Source: Prasinococcaceae sp. CCMP 1430 (Eukaryota > Prasinodermophyta > Palmophyllophyceae > Prasinococcales > Prasinococcaceae). Taken from it: DNA of 64,000 nucleotides. The notes below the pieces were generated by a model that did no database searches, had not been told where the DNA came from, and saw only the letters and a list, made by a program, of their open reading frames with translations. The translations under genes were made by a program, and so were the position numbers. Shown here piece by piece: positions 19,206 to 30,120 of this stretch (within the stretch, counting starts at the first letter, position 1; the number at the start of each line of letters is the position of its first letter). The stretch covers positions 1 to 64,000 of the forward strand of contig RQSC01001262.1 of NCBI GenBank assembly GCA_013416795.1, given 5' to 3'.

Positions 19206-19843
19206 AGTAGAAAAAATAAAGCCGGAGATTCTTTGAAGATTTTTGAAGGCTTTCTTTGAATGTACCTTTGAACAGCCTTCTCAGGAAGGAGAGGAAATTG
19301 ACGTTCCGTCAAATATCGATACCCCTCTTCCTTTGTTGTTGTTGGTGTGTGAATACACACTTGAAGGTAAAACCCTTCTTCCAAAAGAGGTTTCAAAGGC
19401 TCGAGTTCTGGACAAGAGTCCAAAGAATTCAAAGTAAAAGAAAGGTCGCCCTGAAGGTTCAATCCCGAAAGAGGAATTCCCTGAAAGGTTGGGTCCAAAG
19501 GGAAAAAAGTGTGGATGCATCGGGAAAGAAAGCTTTCAGCATACTCCCCCTTCAAAGAAAGTGTAAATCCAAGAAGGTCGTTTTTTCGAAGATGGAAAGA
19601 AGCATGATGATTTTCTGCTTGCGCACTTTCAGGGTAGATTCCTGTAAGAAAACTCATGAGTTTCAAAAAACGAATCCCTTTTTTTGGATCAGATGCCAAG
19701 GTTTTTTCTGTACAATGAAGAGAAACCTGGAGAGGGCCGGTCACCTTTCCAGTATTCAAAAGACTGTCGTACACGCACACAGTTTTTCCATGTGCATGAA
19801 GGCGAGACATCAAGGGGTAGGGTGTGTAGGCGTAGGGTGTCAT
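19076..19843 (-). CDS. rpl5: Mitochondrial ribosomal protein L5
   Basis: Fits L5 in the body: [14 protein letters not shown], then [35 protein letters not shown] (the L5 LRKGevlG..VTLRG..M..FL block), the [23 protein letters not shown] block (GN.s.gi.E...FPEI) and the [27 protein letters not shown] end. Residues after that (about 70) are extra and overlap rps14 by 130 bases, so the true stop is as read unless a frameshift was missed. ATG 19843 is preferred to GTG 19879. Large-subunit central protuberance, 5S-binding site in bacteria. Position between rpl14 and rps14 supports the call. Confidence 0.82.
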   Translation of the reverse strand: MTPYAYTPYPLMSRLHAHGKTVCVYDSLLNTGKVTGPLQVSLHCTEKTLASDPKKGIRFLKLMSFLTGIYPESAQAENHHASFHLRKNDLLGFTLSLKGEYAESFLSRCIHTFFPLDPTFQGIPLSGLNLQGDLSFTLNSLDSCPELEPLKPLLEEGFYLQVCIHTPTTTKEEGYRYLTERQFPLLPEKAVQRYIQRKPSKIFKESPALFFLLWHSKAFISMKLLDFREKERSPLTVFVEKRFVHRGSSVDFSGL

Positions 19844-19875
19844 AAAAAGCACAAAAAAAGAGAAGGTCAAATCTT

Positions 19876-20250
19876 TCACAAAATTCGGGGTGAAAGACTG
19901 AGAATTTTCGTATGTTCACGCCGAAGTTCAACTCCTGCTTGTGTATGAACTCGGGTGCCCAAAGGCCCGCCTTGAGCATTCAACAACACACAGGCGTTAT
20001 ACCCCTGGGTCACAGAACTTCCATCTGAACGTTGGGATGGTTTCAAAGTATTGACAATAACTGCCTTGTACATTGAACCAAGACGAACTTTAGGGTTCTG
20101 AATCTTTGGACTCAAAGACCGAACACTCACAAGAATGGTGGCACCCACGCTTCCATATCCCTTTGGTTGGACTCCATAGACTTTGAGACACCGAACCTTT
20201 CGGGCTCCAGAGTTATCAACAACGTGTAGTCGACTGCCTGTAATGATCAT
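19876..20250 (-). CDS. rpl14: Mitochondrial ribosomal protein L14
   Basis: The protein of 124 residues starts MIITGSRLHVVDNSGARKVRC, the L14 beginning, and has the basic strand YKAVIVNTLKPSQRSDGS and the closing RVHTQAGVELR. It is a large-subunit protein near the GTPase-side bridge. ATG 20250 gives the standard start. Confidence 0.95.
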   Translation of the reverse strand: MIITGSRLHVVDNSGARKVRCLKVYGVQPKGYGSVGATILVSVRSLSPKIQNPKVRLGSMYKAVIVNTLKPSQRSDGSSVTQGYNACVLLNAQGGPLGTRVHTQAGVELRREHTKILSLSPRIL

Positions 20251-20291
20251 AAAGAGAAAAAAGAAAGGAAAAAAAGAAGGAAAAACCCAGG

Positions 20292-20732
20292 TCAGTTTTC
20301 CGTTCCCCACTCGGCTTTTTTCTGAGAACGATCAATAAACCGAAGAGGGACTTTAAACTTTTCTGACAAAAGAGCACAGGCCTCCTGAGCTGCGGTCTTG
20401 GAAACCCGGCTCATTTCGAAAAGAACTTCTCCTTTTCGAACACGAGCAATCCAATGATGAGGGTTCCCTTTTCCCTTTCCCATTCGTACTTCTTGGGGCT
20501 TTCGTGTGACAAGGACGTCTGGAAAGACTCGAATATAGAGTTTTCCTTGACGCTTCAAAGTTCGGGTAATCACACGACGGGCAGCTTCAAGGGAACGAGC
20601 TGGAAGTTTACAAGGGTGGAGTGCTTGAATCCCATAAATCCCAAACATCAAATCTCCTGTGGTTGCAGTTTTCTGAAAGCTTCCCTTCATTTTCTGATAT
20701 TTTCGAAAGGGTGTTCGTTTTGGTTGAAGCAT
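20292..20732 (-). CDS. rpl16: Mitochondrial ribosomal protein L16
   Basis: The protein of 146 residues starts MLQPKRTPFRKYQKMKG, the universal L16/L10e start. GIQALHPCKLPARSLEAARRVITR and RVRKGEVLFEM follow in the family order, with the KPQEVRMGKGKGNPHHW loop. It is a peptidyl-transferase-side large-subunit protein, after rps3 as in bacteria. Confidence 0.97.
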   Translation of the reverse strand: MLQPKRTPFRKYQKMKGSFQKTATTGDLMFGIYGIQALHPCKLPARSLEAARRVITRTLKRQGKLYIRVFPDVLVTRKPQEVRMGKGKGNPHHWIARVRKGEVLFEMSRVSKTAAQEACALLSEKFKVPLRFIDRSQKKAEWGTEN

Positions 20733-20850
20733 ACAAAAGAAAGAAAGGAAAAAGGAGGCAAAAGAAACCACACATACTTTCCCTCCATACGGGGAAAGGG
20801 TGAGAAAGGAAAAACCTTACGTACTAGAATGTTTCAAAAAAACCTTTCTT

Positions 20851-22503
20851 TCAAGAAAAAAATCTACAAAAGATTCTTTGGTGAGAAACAAAGTGGGAGG
20901 AAGGAAAGGAAGTCCAAAGAGAAGAGTCTACCTTTGATTCAAGGCTTTTTAAAAAGGGGTTTTTCTCTGTTGTATCCTTGGTTGGAGCAGTATGAATCCA
21001 TACTTTTACCCCAATTGTTCCTCGTTTGGTATAGGCAAGAGACTGGCTATATCCAATCTGGGCAGACAAAGTACTCAAGGGTGTTGATCCAAACTTTTTG
21101 ACAATGGTTTGTTTTTTCCCTCCACCCTGTTTTCCGAGGGGACCAGACACTCGAAGGCGGAGGCCAAGAATACGGTTTGAAAGAAGACTATCAGACCCGA
21201 TCTGCCCTTTGAAACCTTCCTGAGAAAGGGAAGGTTGGGTTTTTGTGTACAAGGTCCCCAACCGACCTGTAATTGCACGAGGTGAAATTCGATGTTCAAA
21301 GGCAAGAGCGATTCCTTTCGAAAGAAGGTCAGGGTGGGCCAAAAGGTCTTTTGCTTTATGAAATCGAAGGTCCACACGTTGGCCACTATAGGCTTCCAAC
21401 CCTTGAAGGAAGACCCGAAGAGAGGGACCCCCAGAAAGACGACCAAAAGGTCGTCCAAGAACCCCACTTCCCTTTGTTTTTCGGACGGGGTTTTGAGAAC
21501 TCTCCTTCTGAGGCGGGAAAAAAAAGGAAGTATGTTGAAGAAGGGTGGTTTTTTCAGAAAGGGAAGGGTTCAACCCTTTCCAAGTCGATCCAGAGAGAGT
21601 TTCAAGACCAGTGTTTTCCAAAGGTTTCAGACCATGGAAAACCAAAGGTTTTTGAAGACTGGTTCGCATATGTTTCTGAATCCACTGGGATCGATTTTTC
21701 AAAGATTGAAGGTAGGGTGTGTGAAGATTCTTTCCCAAGGTCAAAAGGCCCTGAAGATGAAAGCTTTCTGTTGAAAGAGAAAGGTTCGCCGTTTTTTGGA
21801 CCTTTCCATACCCAAAGAGGTGGGTCGCACTCAAGGTTGAGGAAGGTGTGACAATCCGACGCAACTTACTTTCCTTTCGGTCAGCAAGGGCCGGATGAAG
21901 GGCTGTTTGGGTTGCTCGATATCCAAGACTCATTCGACCTTGTTCAGCGTCTGCAAGACAACTCAAGGCACTCAAAACACGAACCCGGGAAACCAAAGAG
22001 CTTGAAGACTGAAGACTCTGAAGAGAACGATGGTCTTGGACACTTCCCTGTCCAAAAAGAAGAAGGGTTGCAAGTTCTCGATGATTTCGTCCAACGTGGG
22101 CCAAAAGAGAACCTTCCTGACTTCGACGGAAAAGTGTGTGGGCCCAAAAGGTTTTGATTCGCTGGGCAGAAAAAGAGAATCCTTGGGAGTGGATTTGGTT
22201 GGAAGCCTTATTTTGCCGAGGCAACCGCCCTCGCTCTCGATTCTTTCGTCGATTCTTTGGTCGAGTGTCTTCAAAAAGAGTGTTTTTTGTATACAAAGTA
22301 TCAATTCGCACACCGTTTGACCCGCGTCGAATAATCGAAGGTCCCGGAATACATTGAAGAGCCTTCAGATAGGCTTCAATCTGAAAACGAAGGCCTCGAT
22401 CTTGAGCAAGAAGGGACCCAAAACCTTCTTTTCCTGTCCAAAGGGACTCGTGTTTTTGATGCAACCCAAGACGAAGAGAAAGTGGGTGGGTTTTTGATGC
22501 CAT
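20851..22503 (-). CDS. rps3: Mitochondrial ribosomal protein S3 with large insertion
   Basis: The N-terminus (THPLSLRLGLHQKHESLW) and the C-terminal S3 domain (RILGLRLRVSGPLGKQGGGK, then TPLSTLSAQIGYSQSLAYTKRGTIGVKVWI) are clear. Between them are several hundred residues, rich in Ser, Leu and Gln, with no bacterial counterpart, followed by a family-like block at about residues 360-415. Total 550 residues compared with about 230 in bacteria. Enlarged S3 is also common in plant mitochondria. The mRNA-entry-side small-subunit role is inferred from the family. Confidence 0.92.
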   Translation of the reverse strand: MASKTHPLSLRLGLHQKHESLWTGKEGFGSLLAQDRGLRFQIEAYLKALQCIPGPSIIRRGSNGVRIDTLYTKNTLFEDTRPKNRRKNRERGRLPRQNKASNQIHSQGFSFSAQRIKTFWAHTLFRRSQEGSLLAHVGRNHRELATLLLFGQGSVQDHRSLQSLQSSSSLVSRVRVLSALSCLADAEQGRMSLGYRATQTALHPALADRKESKLRRIVTPSSTLSATHLFGYGKVQKTANLSLSTESFHLQGLLTLGKNLHTPYLQSLKNRSQWIQKHMRTSLQKPLVFHGLKPLENTGLETLSGSTWKGLNPSLSEKTTLLQHTSFFFPPQKESSQNPVRKTKGSGVLGRPFGRLSGGPSLRVFLQGLEAYSGQRVDLRFHKAKDLLAHPDLLSKGIALAFEHRISPRAITGRLGTLYTKTQPSLSQEGFKGQIGSDSLLSNRILGLRLRVSGPLGKQGGGKKQTIVKKFGSTPLSTLSAQIGYSQSLAYTKRGTIGVKVWIHTAPTKDTTEKNPFLKSLESKVDSSLWTSFPSSHFVSHQRIFCRFFS

Positions 22504-22554
22504 AGAAGGAAGGAAAAATGGAAAAAAGATGGTTTTTGAAAAAGAAAAGAAGAC

Positions 22555-22848
22555 TCACTTCTTTTTCGACTGCTTTGGATGTGTTCCGGGTTTCCGAGTG
22601 TTTGCATACTCACCAAGGGTATGACCAACCATATTTTCAGTAATCTTTACTTGGAGAAAGGTTCGTCCAGTATACACCTGAAAAAGAGATCCAACAAAGG
22701 ATGGAAGGATGGTTGATTTTCGACTCTGGGTTCGAATACTTTCCTGTTTTGCTTTTTGATCACCGAGACGGATTTTCTCTTCTCGAAGATTGATTGCTTC
22801 GAGAAGGTGAGGGTCCACATAGGGACCTTTCCAGCTTGAGCGTGCCAT
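22555..22848 (-). CDS. rps19: Mitochondrial ribosomal protein S19
   Basis: The protein of 97 residues starts MARSSWKGPYVDPHLL and has SRKSTILPSFVGSLFQVYTGR and VKITENMVGHTLGEYANTRK, all hallmark S19 blocks. Located directly upstream of rps3, as in the bacterial S10 operon (with rpl22 and rps3). Confidence 0.97.
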   Translation of the reverse strand: MARSSWKGPYVDPHLLEAINLREEKIRLGDQKAKQESIRTQSRKSTILPSFVGSLFQVYTGRTFLQVKITENMVGHTLGEYANTRKPGTHPKQSKKK

Positions 22849-22856
22849 AGAATGAA

Positions 22857-23270
22857 TTAGACTGTATACAGGGGGGTTGGACTCACAATGGAAAAGGAAA
22901 GTTCAACTCCATTTCCAGGAATATCCAAAGAACCCATCAAAACTTCCTGAAAAGCTTGAACATTGGTTCCAACTGGAAGAGTAAAACTGAGTGTTTGTGT
23001 ATAGGTATGATCCTGCCATTTTTCTTGGGACTTTTTATGAACAAAGGGTCCTCGAAGAAGAGCGTGGGTGTGGAGAGAGTGTGAAGAAAAGCTTTCACAA
23101 AGAGAAAGGCCCAAGACTCCCCCTTGGTGTTCAAGACTTCGAACACAGTATGTGAGAGAAGACCGTGTTTTTGCATGCACGCGGATTGTGCATTGGAAAA
23201 AGCAAGGTTCTTTTGTAGATGGAAGAAGGTCTTGAACCTGACGTTGATACGCTTGAAGACGAAAACTCAT
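22857..23270 (-). CDS. rps10: Mitochondrial ribosomal protein S10 (probable)
   Basis: The protein of 137 residues. The best evidence is the block LLRGPFVHKKSQEKWQDHTY, which follows the S10 consensus (rSPFVhKKSrEqFe.rTH), preceded by a strand with CTIRVHAKTRSSL. The C-terminal GSLDIPGNGVELSFSI matches the S10 closing strand (lp.GV.v.i). First gene of the ribosomal cluster, where S10 belongs in bacteria. ATG 23270 is used; an in-frame frame continues to 23327. Divergence leaves some doubt. Confidence 0.7.
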   Translation of the reverse strand: MSFRLQAYQRQVQDLLPSTKEPCFFQCTIRVHAKTRSSLTYCVRSLEHQGGVLGLSLCESFSSHSLHTHALLRGPFVHKKSQEKWQDHTYTQTLSFTLPVGTNVQAFQEVLMGSLDIPGNGVELSFSIVSPTPLYTV

Positions 23271-23422
23271 AAAAAAACAAAGAAAAAACCCAGATTCAGT
23301 GATCAGGTGTTTGAGAAAAAAAATCAAGAATCAAAAGGTTGATTTTTCTTTTTTCAGCAGAAAAAAAGAAAGACCAAAAAAGACTTATCACGAATACTTG
23401 GAAAAACCAAAGAAAGAAAAAA

Positions 23423-25090
<1,668 letters not shown>

Positions 25091-25204
25091 TCAAAAAGAT
25101 TGCAAACGCAAAAAAAAAGCTGGAAAACTCTCAAAGAAAGAGAAAAAAAATCTTACAGAAAAAAGAAGGAAAAACCGAGCAAAAAAAGAAAGGAAAAAGA
25201 ATCT

Positions 25205-25555
25205 TCACCAATCAAGGGCACCTTTGGTCCACTCGTAGACGAATCCCACGGTCAGCACACCGAGAAAGACCATCATCACATAAAACCCAAAGATTCCTGT
25301 GTGACTGAGAGAAAGAGCCCAAGGGAAAAGGAAGGAAACCTCCAAATCAAAGATAATGAAAAGAATGGCGACCAAGTAAAACTTAATATCAAACCGGCCT
25401 CGAGCATCATCAAAGGGCTCGAACCCACACTCATAGGCAGCTTCGGTATCAATGTCTGCTCGTCGAGGTTGACCCACAAGAAGGGAGGCAGCAAGAATAG
25501 CAAGGGCAAGAACAGCGGCAATCAAGAGAAGAACAAAAACAGAACCAAAATCCAT
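25205..25555 (-). CDS. nad3: NADH dehydrogenase subunit 3, repeat copy
   Basis: Identical in protein to the left copy at 10395-10745, including [10 protein letters not shown]. The ATG at 25555 lies 10 bases inside the intact repeat; upstream of that, the pyrimidine-rich leader of the left copy is replaced by its polarity-reversed version, so the leader on the coding strand reads as purine-rich. If this copy is real, its expression signals would differ. Confidence 0.95.
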   Translation of the reverse strand: MDFGSVFVLLLIAAVLALAILAASLLVGQPRRADIDTEAAYECGFEPFDDARGRFDIKFYLVAILFIIFDLEVSFLFPWALSLSHTGIFGFYVMMVFLGVLTVGFVYEWTKGALDW

Positions 25556-25565
25556 AAAAAAGATG

Positions 25566-26465
25566 TTTTTTTTCCTCTCTCCTTTTTTGTTTTCCCTTCT
25601 GAGAAAGTGGAAGAAGGGAAGAGCGTTTGCGAGTTCCTACCTATGGGAAGAGCGTCTGGGAGTTCATATGGGTAGGAAAGGGTCTCCCAGTTTTTAGACA
25701 GAAAAAAGAAAAAAGGGCTCTTTCTTCCAAAAAACATCCACGATTGCCTGAGCTTGGCGACTGTCATAGGAACATTCCCTGTGTGAGATGGTTGACTCGA
25801 TTCGTGGGAAAAGCGTCTGCGAGTTCATACAGGTAGGAAGCGCGTCTGGGAGTTCAGACACAGAAAAAGCCAAGAATCTTTGGTTTCTTTTCCAGTCAGT
25901 GGGACAGAAATTTTCTTTTCTGAAAAAACTAGGTGGAAACTTGGGTTCTTTTCTAAAGTTCTTCCCCCTCGGGAATGGCTCCTAGCTTGAGCCCCGGAGT
26001 GGGAATGGTACCCACGCGAGATGGTGACTCGGTATTCCCGGAAAAAGCGTCTGCGAGTGGACACATGTGGGACTCTTTCTTCCAGAACCAACTTTTTTCA
26101 GAGAGTCTTTGTTTGGGAAGCCAAGGCTCTTTGGTTTCACCTCTATTGGCCTAAGCTTGGCTACCGAAGAACGCACGTTTCGTTTGTGAGATGGTTGACT
26201 CAATATGGGGGCGGAAGAGACAGTTTCTCTTTCCCACGGCCTTTTCTACCCTAAGCTTGGGTACTATGGCTTCTGAGCCATATGACTAAATCGTTTGGTC
26301 GCGATAGCAGGTGAGTCGGTGAAAAGGTGGGGAAAGCGAATAAGAGTTCATACAAGTAGGAAAGGGTATGTCAGTTCATATAGATAGGAAAGCGCATAAA
26401 AGTTCATACACAGAAAAAAAACCTTTTTTGGTATGTTCTTAAGAAAAACTCTTCCAACAAAAGTC
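25566..26465. other. 900-base mirror-image block (reversed, not complemented)
   Basis: Every base at position p equals (not pairs with) the base at 35950-p in 9485-10384, in all stretches I compared: both ends, several interior stretches and the tRNA regions. Just outside, at 25565 and 26466, the relation switches to normal complementarity with the same axis, so no bases were gained or lost. The four tRNA genes expected here (trnV, trnT, trnA, trnS) appear only as backward strings, and short open frames here are meaningless. Complementing this block in place, without reversing it, would restore a perfect inverted repeat. Confidence 0.97.
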
Positions 26466-26480
26466 GAAGGGTTCTCTCTT

Positions 26481-27110
26481 TCAAAAGGTTTTCCAAGGAG
26501 AAGCATAATCAAAGACTCGATATTCCTGAGCGAGTTCGACAGGAGTGCTCACAACTTGTTGAAGGTCTTCGTCGTATCGAACCTCAGTAAACCCAGAGAG
26601 AGGGTAATCCTTTCGCAAGGGATGGCCCTCAAACCCATAGTCTGTGAGAAGGCGATACAGGTTTGGGTGATCCAAGGTATGGATTCCAAACATATCCCAG
26701 TTCTCACACTCGGACCATTGGGCACTCGGATACAAATCAACCACACTCGGAAGAGACTCATGGTCATTCACAAGACAGATCACTTGAAGGCGGTGTTCCA
26801 AGGTATAGGAAAGGAGTTGGTAGACCACACCAAACCGGAGGGCTGCAGTTGGTCGATCAACCACGTTTATCGCAGTCAACGTTGTGTACTGAAGACTTTC
26901 CTCATCTCGAAGGTACCGAAGAACAACCTTCAACTGACTTGGTCGAAGGTGAATCTGAAGGTGGGTATCCTGAAGAAGGATTCCGTCCACTGAGGTTGGA
27001 AGAGCATAGGCAAGGGTAAGACCAGGTCCACCCGCAAGTTCTTGGGCTGCCTTAGGAGAAAGTTTTGAAAGAAGTCGGTCGAATCCAGCGATTGGAAGAG
27101 TAGATGGCAT
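26481..27110 (-). CDS. nad9: NADH dehydrogenase subunit 9, repeat copy
   Basis: Same protein as the left copy at 8840-9469, with WDMFGI and LTDYGFEGHPLRKDYPLSG. The stop lies 15 bases inside the intact part of the repeat before the mirror block begins at 26465. Confidence 0.97.
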   Translation of the reverse strand: MPSTLPIAGFDRLLSKLSPKAAQELAGGPGLTLAYALPTSVDGILLQDTHLQIHLRPSQLKVVLRYLRDEESLQYTTLTAINVVDRPTAALRFGVVYQLLSYTLEHRLQVICLVNDHESLPSVVDLYPSAQWSECENWDMFGIHTLDHPNLYRLLTDYGFEGHPLRKDYPLSGFTEVRYDEDLQQVVSTPVELAQEYRVFDYASPWKTF

Positions 27111-27313
27111 AAACAAAAAAACAAAGGAAAAACAAAGATGAAGGATTTTCTTTGTTGGTCAGACGAAGGGTTTCCTTGTCAGAAAGAAAAAACAAAAACC
27201 TTTTCCAAGAAAAAAGGGCTTCCGAAAAGGCGGTCAAGTATGTTTTTTTTTTAGAAGACCCTTTCTCTCGACCACCAGGATTTTCTGAAAGAGGGTTTGG
27301 GTGATCGAAAGAA

Positions 27314-27384
27314 AGGCCGTGGGCGGAGTCGAACCGCCGTTAAGAGCTTTGCAGGCTCCTGTCTTACCCCTGGACCACACGACC
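27314..27384 (-). tRNA. trnC: tRNA-Cys (GCA), repeat copy
   Basis: Reverse-complement copy of 8566-8636 in repeat A, with the same GCA anticodon. Confidence 0.9.
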
Positions 27385-27397
27385 ACCTTGAAGGAAG

Positions 27398-27470
27398 GGC
27401 GGATAGCGGGAATCGAACCCGCGCTTTCTATACCACAAACAGACGCTCTAACCACTGAGCTATACCCACC
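27398..27470 (-). tRNA. trnH: tRNA-His (GUG), repeat copy
   Basis: Reverse-complement copy of 8480-8552 in repeat A, including the -1 G. Confidence 0.9.
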
Positions 27471-27616
27471 ACAGGAGACTTCCTCTATAAACCCGGTTAA
27501 CCCTATCTATGAAGGTTGCCCAGCGACCGCCCTTTGGGAAAGGATACACATACTTGAGTATACAGGAAACCCTTTCTTTGATTTTTTTCCATTTGAAGCA
27601 GAAGAAAATCAAAGAC

Positions 27617-27688
27617 TGGAGTATAGCCAAGTGGTAAGGCATCGGTTTTTGGTACCGACATGCGAAGGTTCGATCCCTTCTACTCCAG
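27617..27688 (+). tRNA. trnQ: tRNA-Gln (UUG)
   Basis: The anticodon stem TCGGT/ACCGA encloses TTTTGGT, giving UUG. The acceptor is TGGAGTA/TACTCCA with discriminator G; the T1-A72 pair is typical for tRNA-Gln. Confidence 0.9.
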
Positions 27689-27731
27689 TTTCTTTCCAGA
27701 AAGGATACTTCAGATATCTTCTCTTCGATCT

Positions 27732-28118
27732 ATGCCCTCTCTTCGTCAACTTTTGAAGACTGCTCCTCGAATGAAAGCCGAGAAAAAGTCTACCGTTCCA
27801 GCCTTTGAAGGGTCTCCCTTTCGGAAAGGAATCTGTCTGAAGGTGTACGTGATCAAACCAAAGAAACCAAACTCGGCCCAACGAAAGATCACCAAGGTAA
27901 AACTTTCCACAGGAAAGACTGTGTTGGCCTATATTCCAGGGATCTTTCATACCCTTCAGGAACACTCCCACGTTCTTCTTCGAGGGGGTCGAGTCAAGGA
28001 CCTTCCAGGAGTGAAATACCATTGCGTCCGAGCAAAGGAAGACTTTCTTCCTGTCTTTGAACGGCGGAAAGGACGGTCGAAGTATGGGTGTCCCCACCCA
28101 AAGAATTATCGGAAATGA
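27732..28118 (+). CDS. rps12: Mitochondrial ribosomal protein S12
   Basis: The decoding-centre protein, 128 residues. The central S12 block is clear: [19 protein letters not shown], then AYIPG and [23 protein letters not shown]. The usual PxxNPALR-type N-terminal region is shortened and modified ([21 protein letters not shown]). The C-terminus [13 protein letters not shown] matches the family ending. ATG 27732 is chosen; an open frame runs back into trnQ. Confidence 0.95.
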   Translation: MPSLRQLLKTAPRMKAEKKSTVPAFEGSPFRKGICLKVYVIKPKKPNSAQRKITKVKLSTGKTVLAYIPGIFHTLQEHSHVLLRGGRVKDLPGVKYHCVRAKEDFLPVFERRKGRSKYGCPHPKNYRK

Positions 28119-28240
28119 GGGTCCTTCTTTATCTGAAAGATGGAGGGCTTTCTTTGTCTGTCATAGGCAAAGGGTTTTCTTTCTTTGTCATAAAGGAAGG
28201 GTTTCTCGCAAGGTTCAGTCTTTCTCTTGCACACACACGC

Positions 28241-28655
28241 GATGTCGTCTCCCTGTGTCCTCGTGCTGCAGAAGGTGCGAAGGGTTCGGCTGTTCGCCGA
28301 TTAATACAGGACGCGGATGGGTTTAGAACGTCGTAAGACAGTTTGGTTTCTACCTACCGTGAGGGTACACCCTGGACTCAGACTGAGTCCAGACGTATAT
28401 GTGAGAAGCTTTCACTCTAGTACGAGAGGACCGAGTGGAACGGACCTCTGGGGTGTCTGTTGTAGTCCCACTGCAAGGCAGAGAATCTACGTCCGGAAAG
28501 GAGAAGGGCTGAGTGCGTCTGAAGCCCGAAACCAGCTTTGACACGACATATCAGCGCTGGCGGAAGACCACCGCAGAATAGGCAAACCGTGTGTCTCGGG
28601 TACACCGAAAAGCGAGTTTGTACTAAGAAGGCTCTCTACGAGTTTTTAACCCTAA
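28241..28655 (+). rRNA. rnl: LSU rRNA fragment c (end of domain V and domain VI)
   Basis: Begins GATGTCGTCTC, the strand that carries PTC nucleotides around E. coli A2503, and continues through GGCTGTTCGCC, GGGTTTAGAACGTCGT, the sarcin-ricin loop AGTACGAGAGGACC and the terminal GTACTAAG region. It is on the plus strand, opposite to the other LSU pieces, between rps12 and cob. The ends are estimated from conserved sequence. Confidence 0.88.
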
Positions 28656-28791
28656 GCAAAAATGTATCTTTTCTTTTTCTTTCTTCCTTTCTCACTCTCT
28701 TTTCCCAGGAAAAAAAAAGTCTCTCTATCTTTCAAAAAAAGAAGAAAAAAAGAGATCTCTTGGGATGATCTTTCCATTCTTTTCATGATTT

Positions 28792-30120
28792 ATGTCAACC
28801 TTTGTGAAACTTTCAGGAACACGGAACAAAACAACCCTTCTTCCTGCGTCTACCGCACCCCTTTCAATGGCCCCTTTGTGGGATGCACCCATCCAAGACA
28901 CAGAAGCCTTTGGAAAAGGAGCCTTCGGACCGATGACTGAAAACCACCGACCGACTCCTTTCATGCGTCGATCAGCCTTGATCACTCAACCAGTCTTGAG
29001 TGTGGTGAATGATCACGTGAGTGATTACCCGACCCCTTCGAATTTGACCTATATGTGGGGATTCGGATCTCTTGCAGGAATCTGCCTTGGGATCCAAATT
29101 GCAAGTGGAATCTTCCTTGCAATGCATTATACTCCCCACGTGGACCTTGCCTTTTCGAGCGTTGAGCATATTATGCGAGATGTTGAAGGAGGGTGGTTCC
29201 TCCGGTATCTTCACGCAAATGGAGCCGGAATGTTTTTCATCGTCGTCTATATTCATATTCTTCGAGGACTCTATTATGGGTCTTACACAAGTCCACGAGA
29301 ACTCGTGTGGGTTCTTGGGGTTGTCCTCCTTCTTTTGATGATTTTGACAGCCTTTATTGGGTATGTCTTGCCTTGGGGGCAGATGTCTCTGTGGGGAGCA
29401 ACGGTGATTACCAGCCTTGCATCCGTTATTCCAATTGTAGGAAATGACGTTGTTGTCTGGCTGTGGGGAGGGTTTTCCGTGGATAACGCAACCTTGAACC
29501 GATTCTTTAGCCTTCACTACCTTCTTCCCTTTGTGATTGCTGGACTTTCTATCCTTCACATTGCAGCCCTTCACCAGTATGGGTCAAACAACCCTGTGGG
29601 AGTTCCCTCACACACAGACAAGCATCCTTTGTACCCTCTTTTCTATGTGAAAGACCTTGTGGCCTGGTTGGTCTTTGCAATTATTTTCTCTTGCTTTGTC
29701 CATTATGCACCCAACTATTTGGGGCATGCGGATAACTACATTCCAGCAAACCCTTTGAGTACCCCTGCACACATTGTTCCAGAGTTCTACGTCCTTCCTT
29801 TTTACGCTGTTCTTCGGTCTATTCCAGACAAACTTCTTGGGGTTGTGGCAATGATTGCAACCTTTGTCTGCCTCGGACTCATGCCTTGGCTTCATACAGC
29901 ATCTGTTCGATCAAACGCCTTCCGACCATTGGCAGCAATGGCGTACTGGTCCTTTGTGGCCACCGCCCTTCTTCTTGGATGGATTGGTGCGATGCCTGTC
30001 GAGTCCCCCTACCTTGAAATCGGTCAAATTTTGACCTTTTACTTCTTTTTCTACTTCCTTGTGCTGACCCCGGTCCTTGGACGCCTTGAAAACCTCCTTC
30101 TTCGATGGAAGGTTCAATGA
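28792..30120 (+). CDS. cob: Cytochrome b (complex III)
   Basis: The quinol-oxidising subunit with two b haems. [64 protein letters not shown] and the C-terminal helices are all present. The Qo-site ef-loop motif, normally PEWY, reads PEFY here ([15 protein letters not shown], near 29778-29820). From ATG 28792 the protein has 442 residues, about 57 more than usual; [10 protein letters not shown] at ATG 28963 gives the standard 385-residue length and may be the true start. The extra N-terminal part is not recognised. Confidence 0.96.
   Translation: MSTFVKLSGTRNKTTLLPASTAPLSMAPLWDAPIQDTEAFGKGAFGPMTENHRPTPFMRRSALITQPVLSVVNDHVSDYPTPSNLTYMWGFGSLAGICLGIQIASGIFLAMHYTPHVDLAFSSVEHIMRDVEGGWFLRYLHANGAGMFFIVVYIHILRGLYYGSYTSPRELVWVLGVVLLLLMILTAFIGYVLPWGQMSLWGATVITSLASVIPIVGNDVVVWLWGGFSVDNATLNRFFSLHYLLPFVIAGLSILHIAALHQYGSNNPVGVPSHTDKHPLYPLFYVKDLVAWLVFAIIFSCFVHYAPNYLGHADNYIPANPLSTPAHIVPEFYVLPFYAVLRSIPDKLLGVVAMIATFVCLGLMPWLHTASVRSNAFRPLAAMAYWSFVATALLLGWIGAMPVESPYLEIGQILTFYFFFYFLVLTPVLGRLENLLLRWKVQ

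Larger units (their letters stand above)
25175..27521 (-). repeat. Inverted repeat A, right copy (with altered centre)
   Basis: Reverse-complement of 8429-10775 about the axis x + x' = 35950, except for the 900-base block 25566-26465, which is a mirror image. Outer portions encode intact nad3, nad9, trnC and trnH. Unlike the left copy, mitochondrial sequence continues past its outer edge. Confidence 0.95.

Noticed and set aside
25627-26254. Small open frames in the mirror block, and apparent motifs there
   Set aside because: The block is a polarity-reversed string, so frames and signals in it have no meaning.
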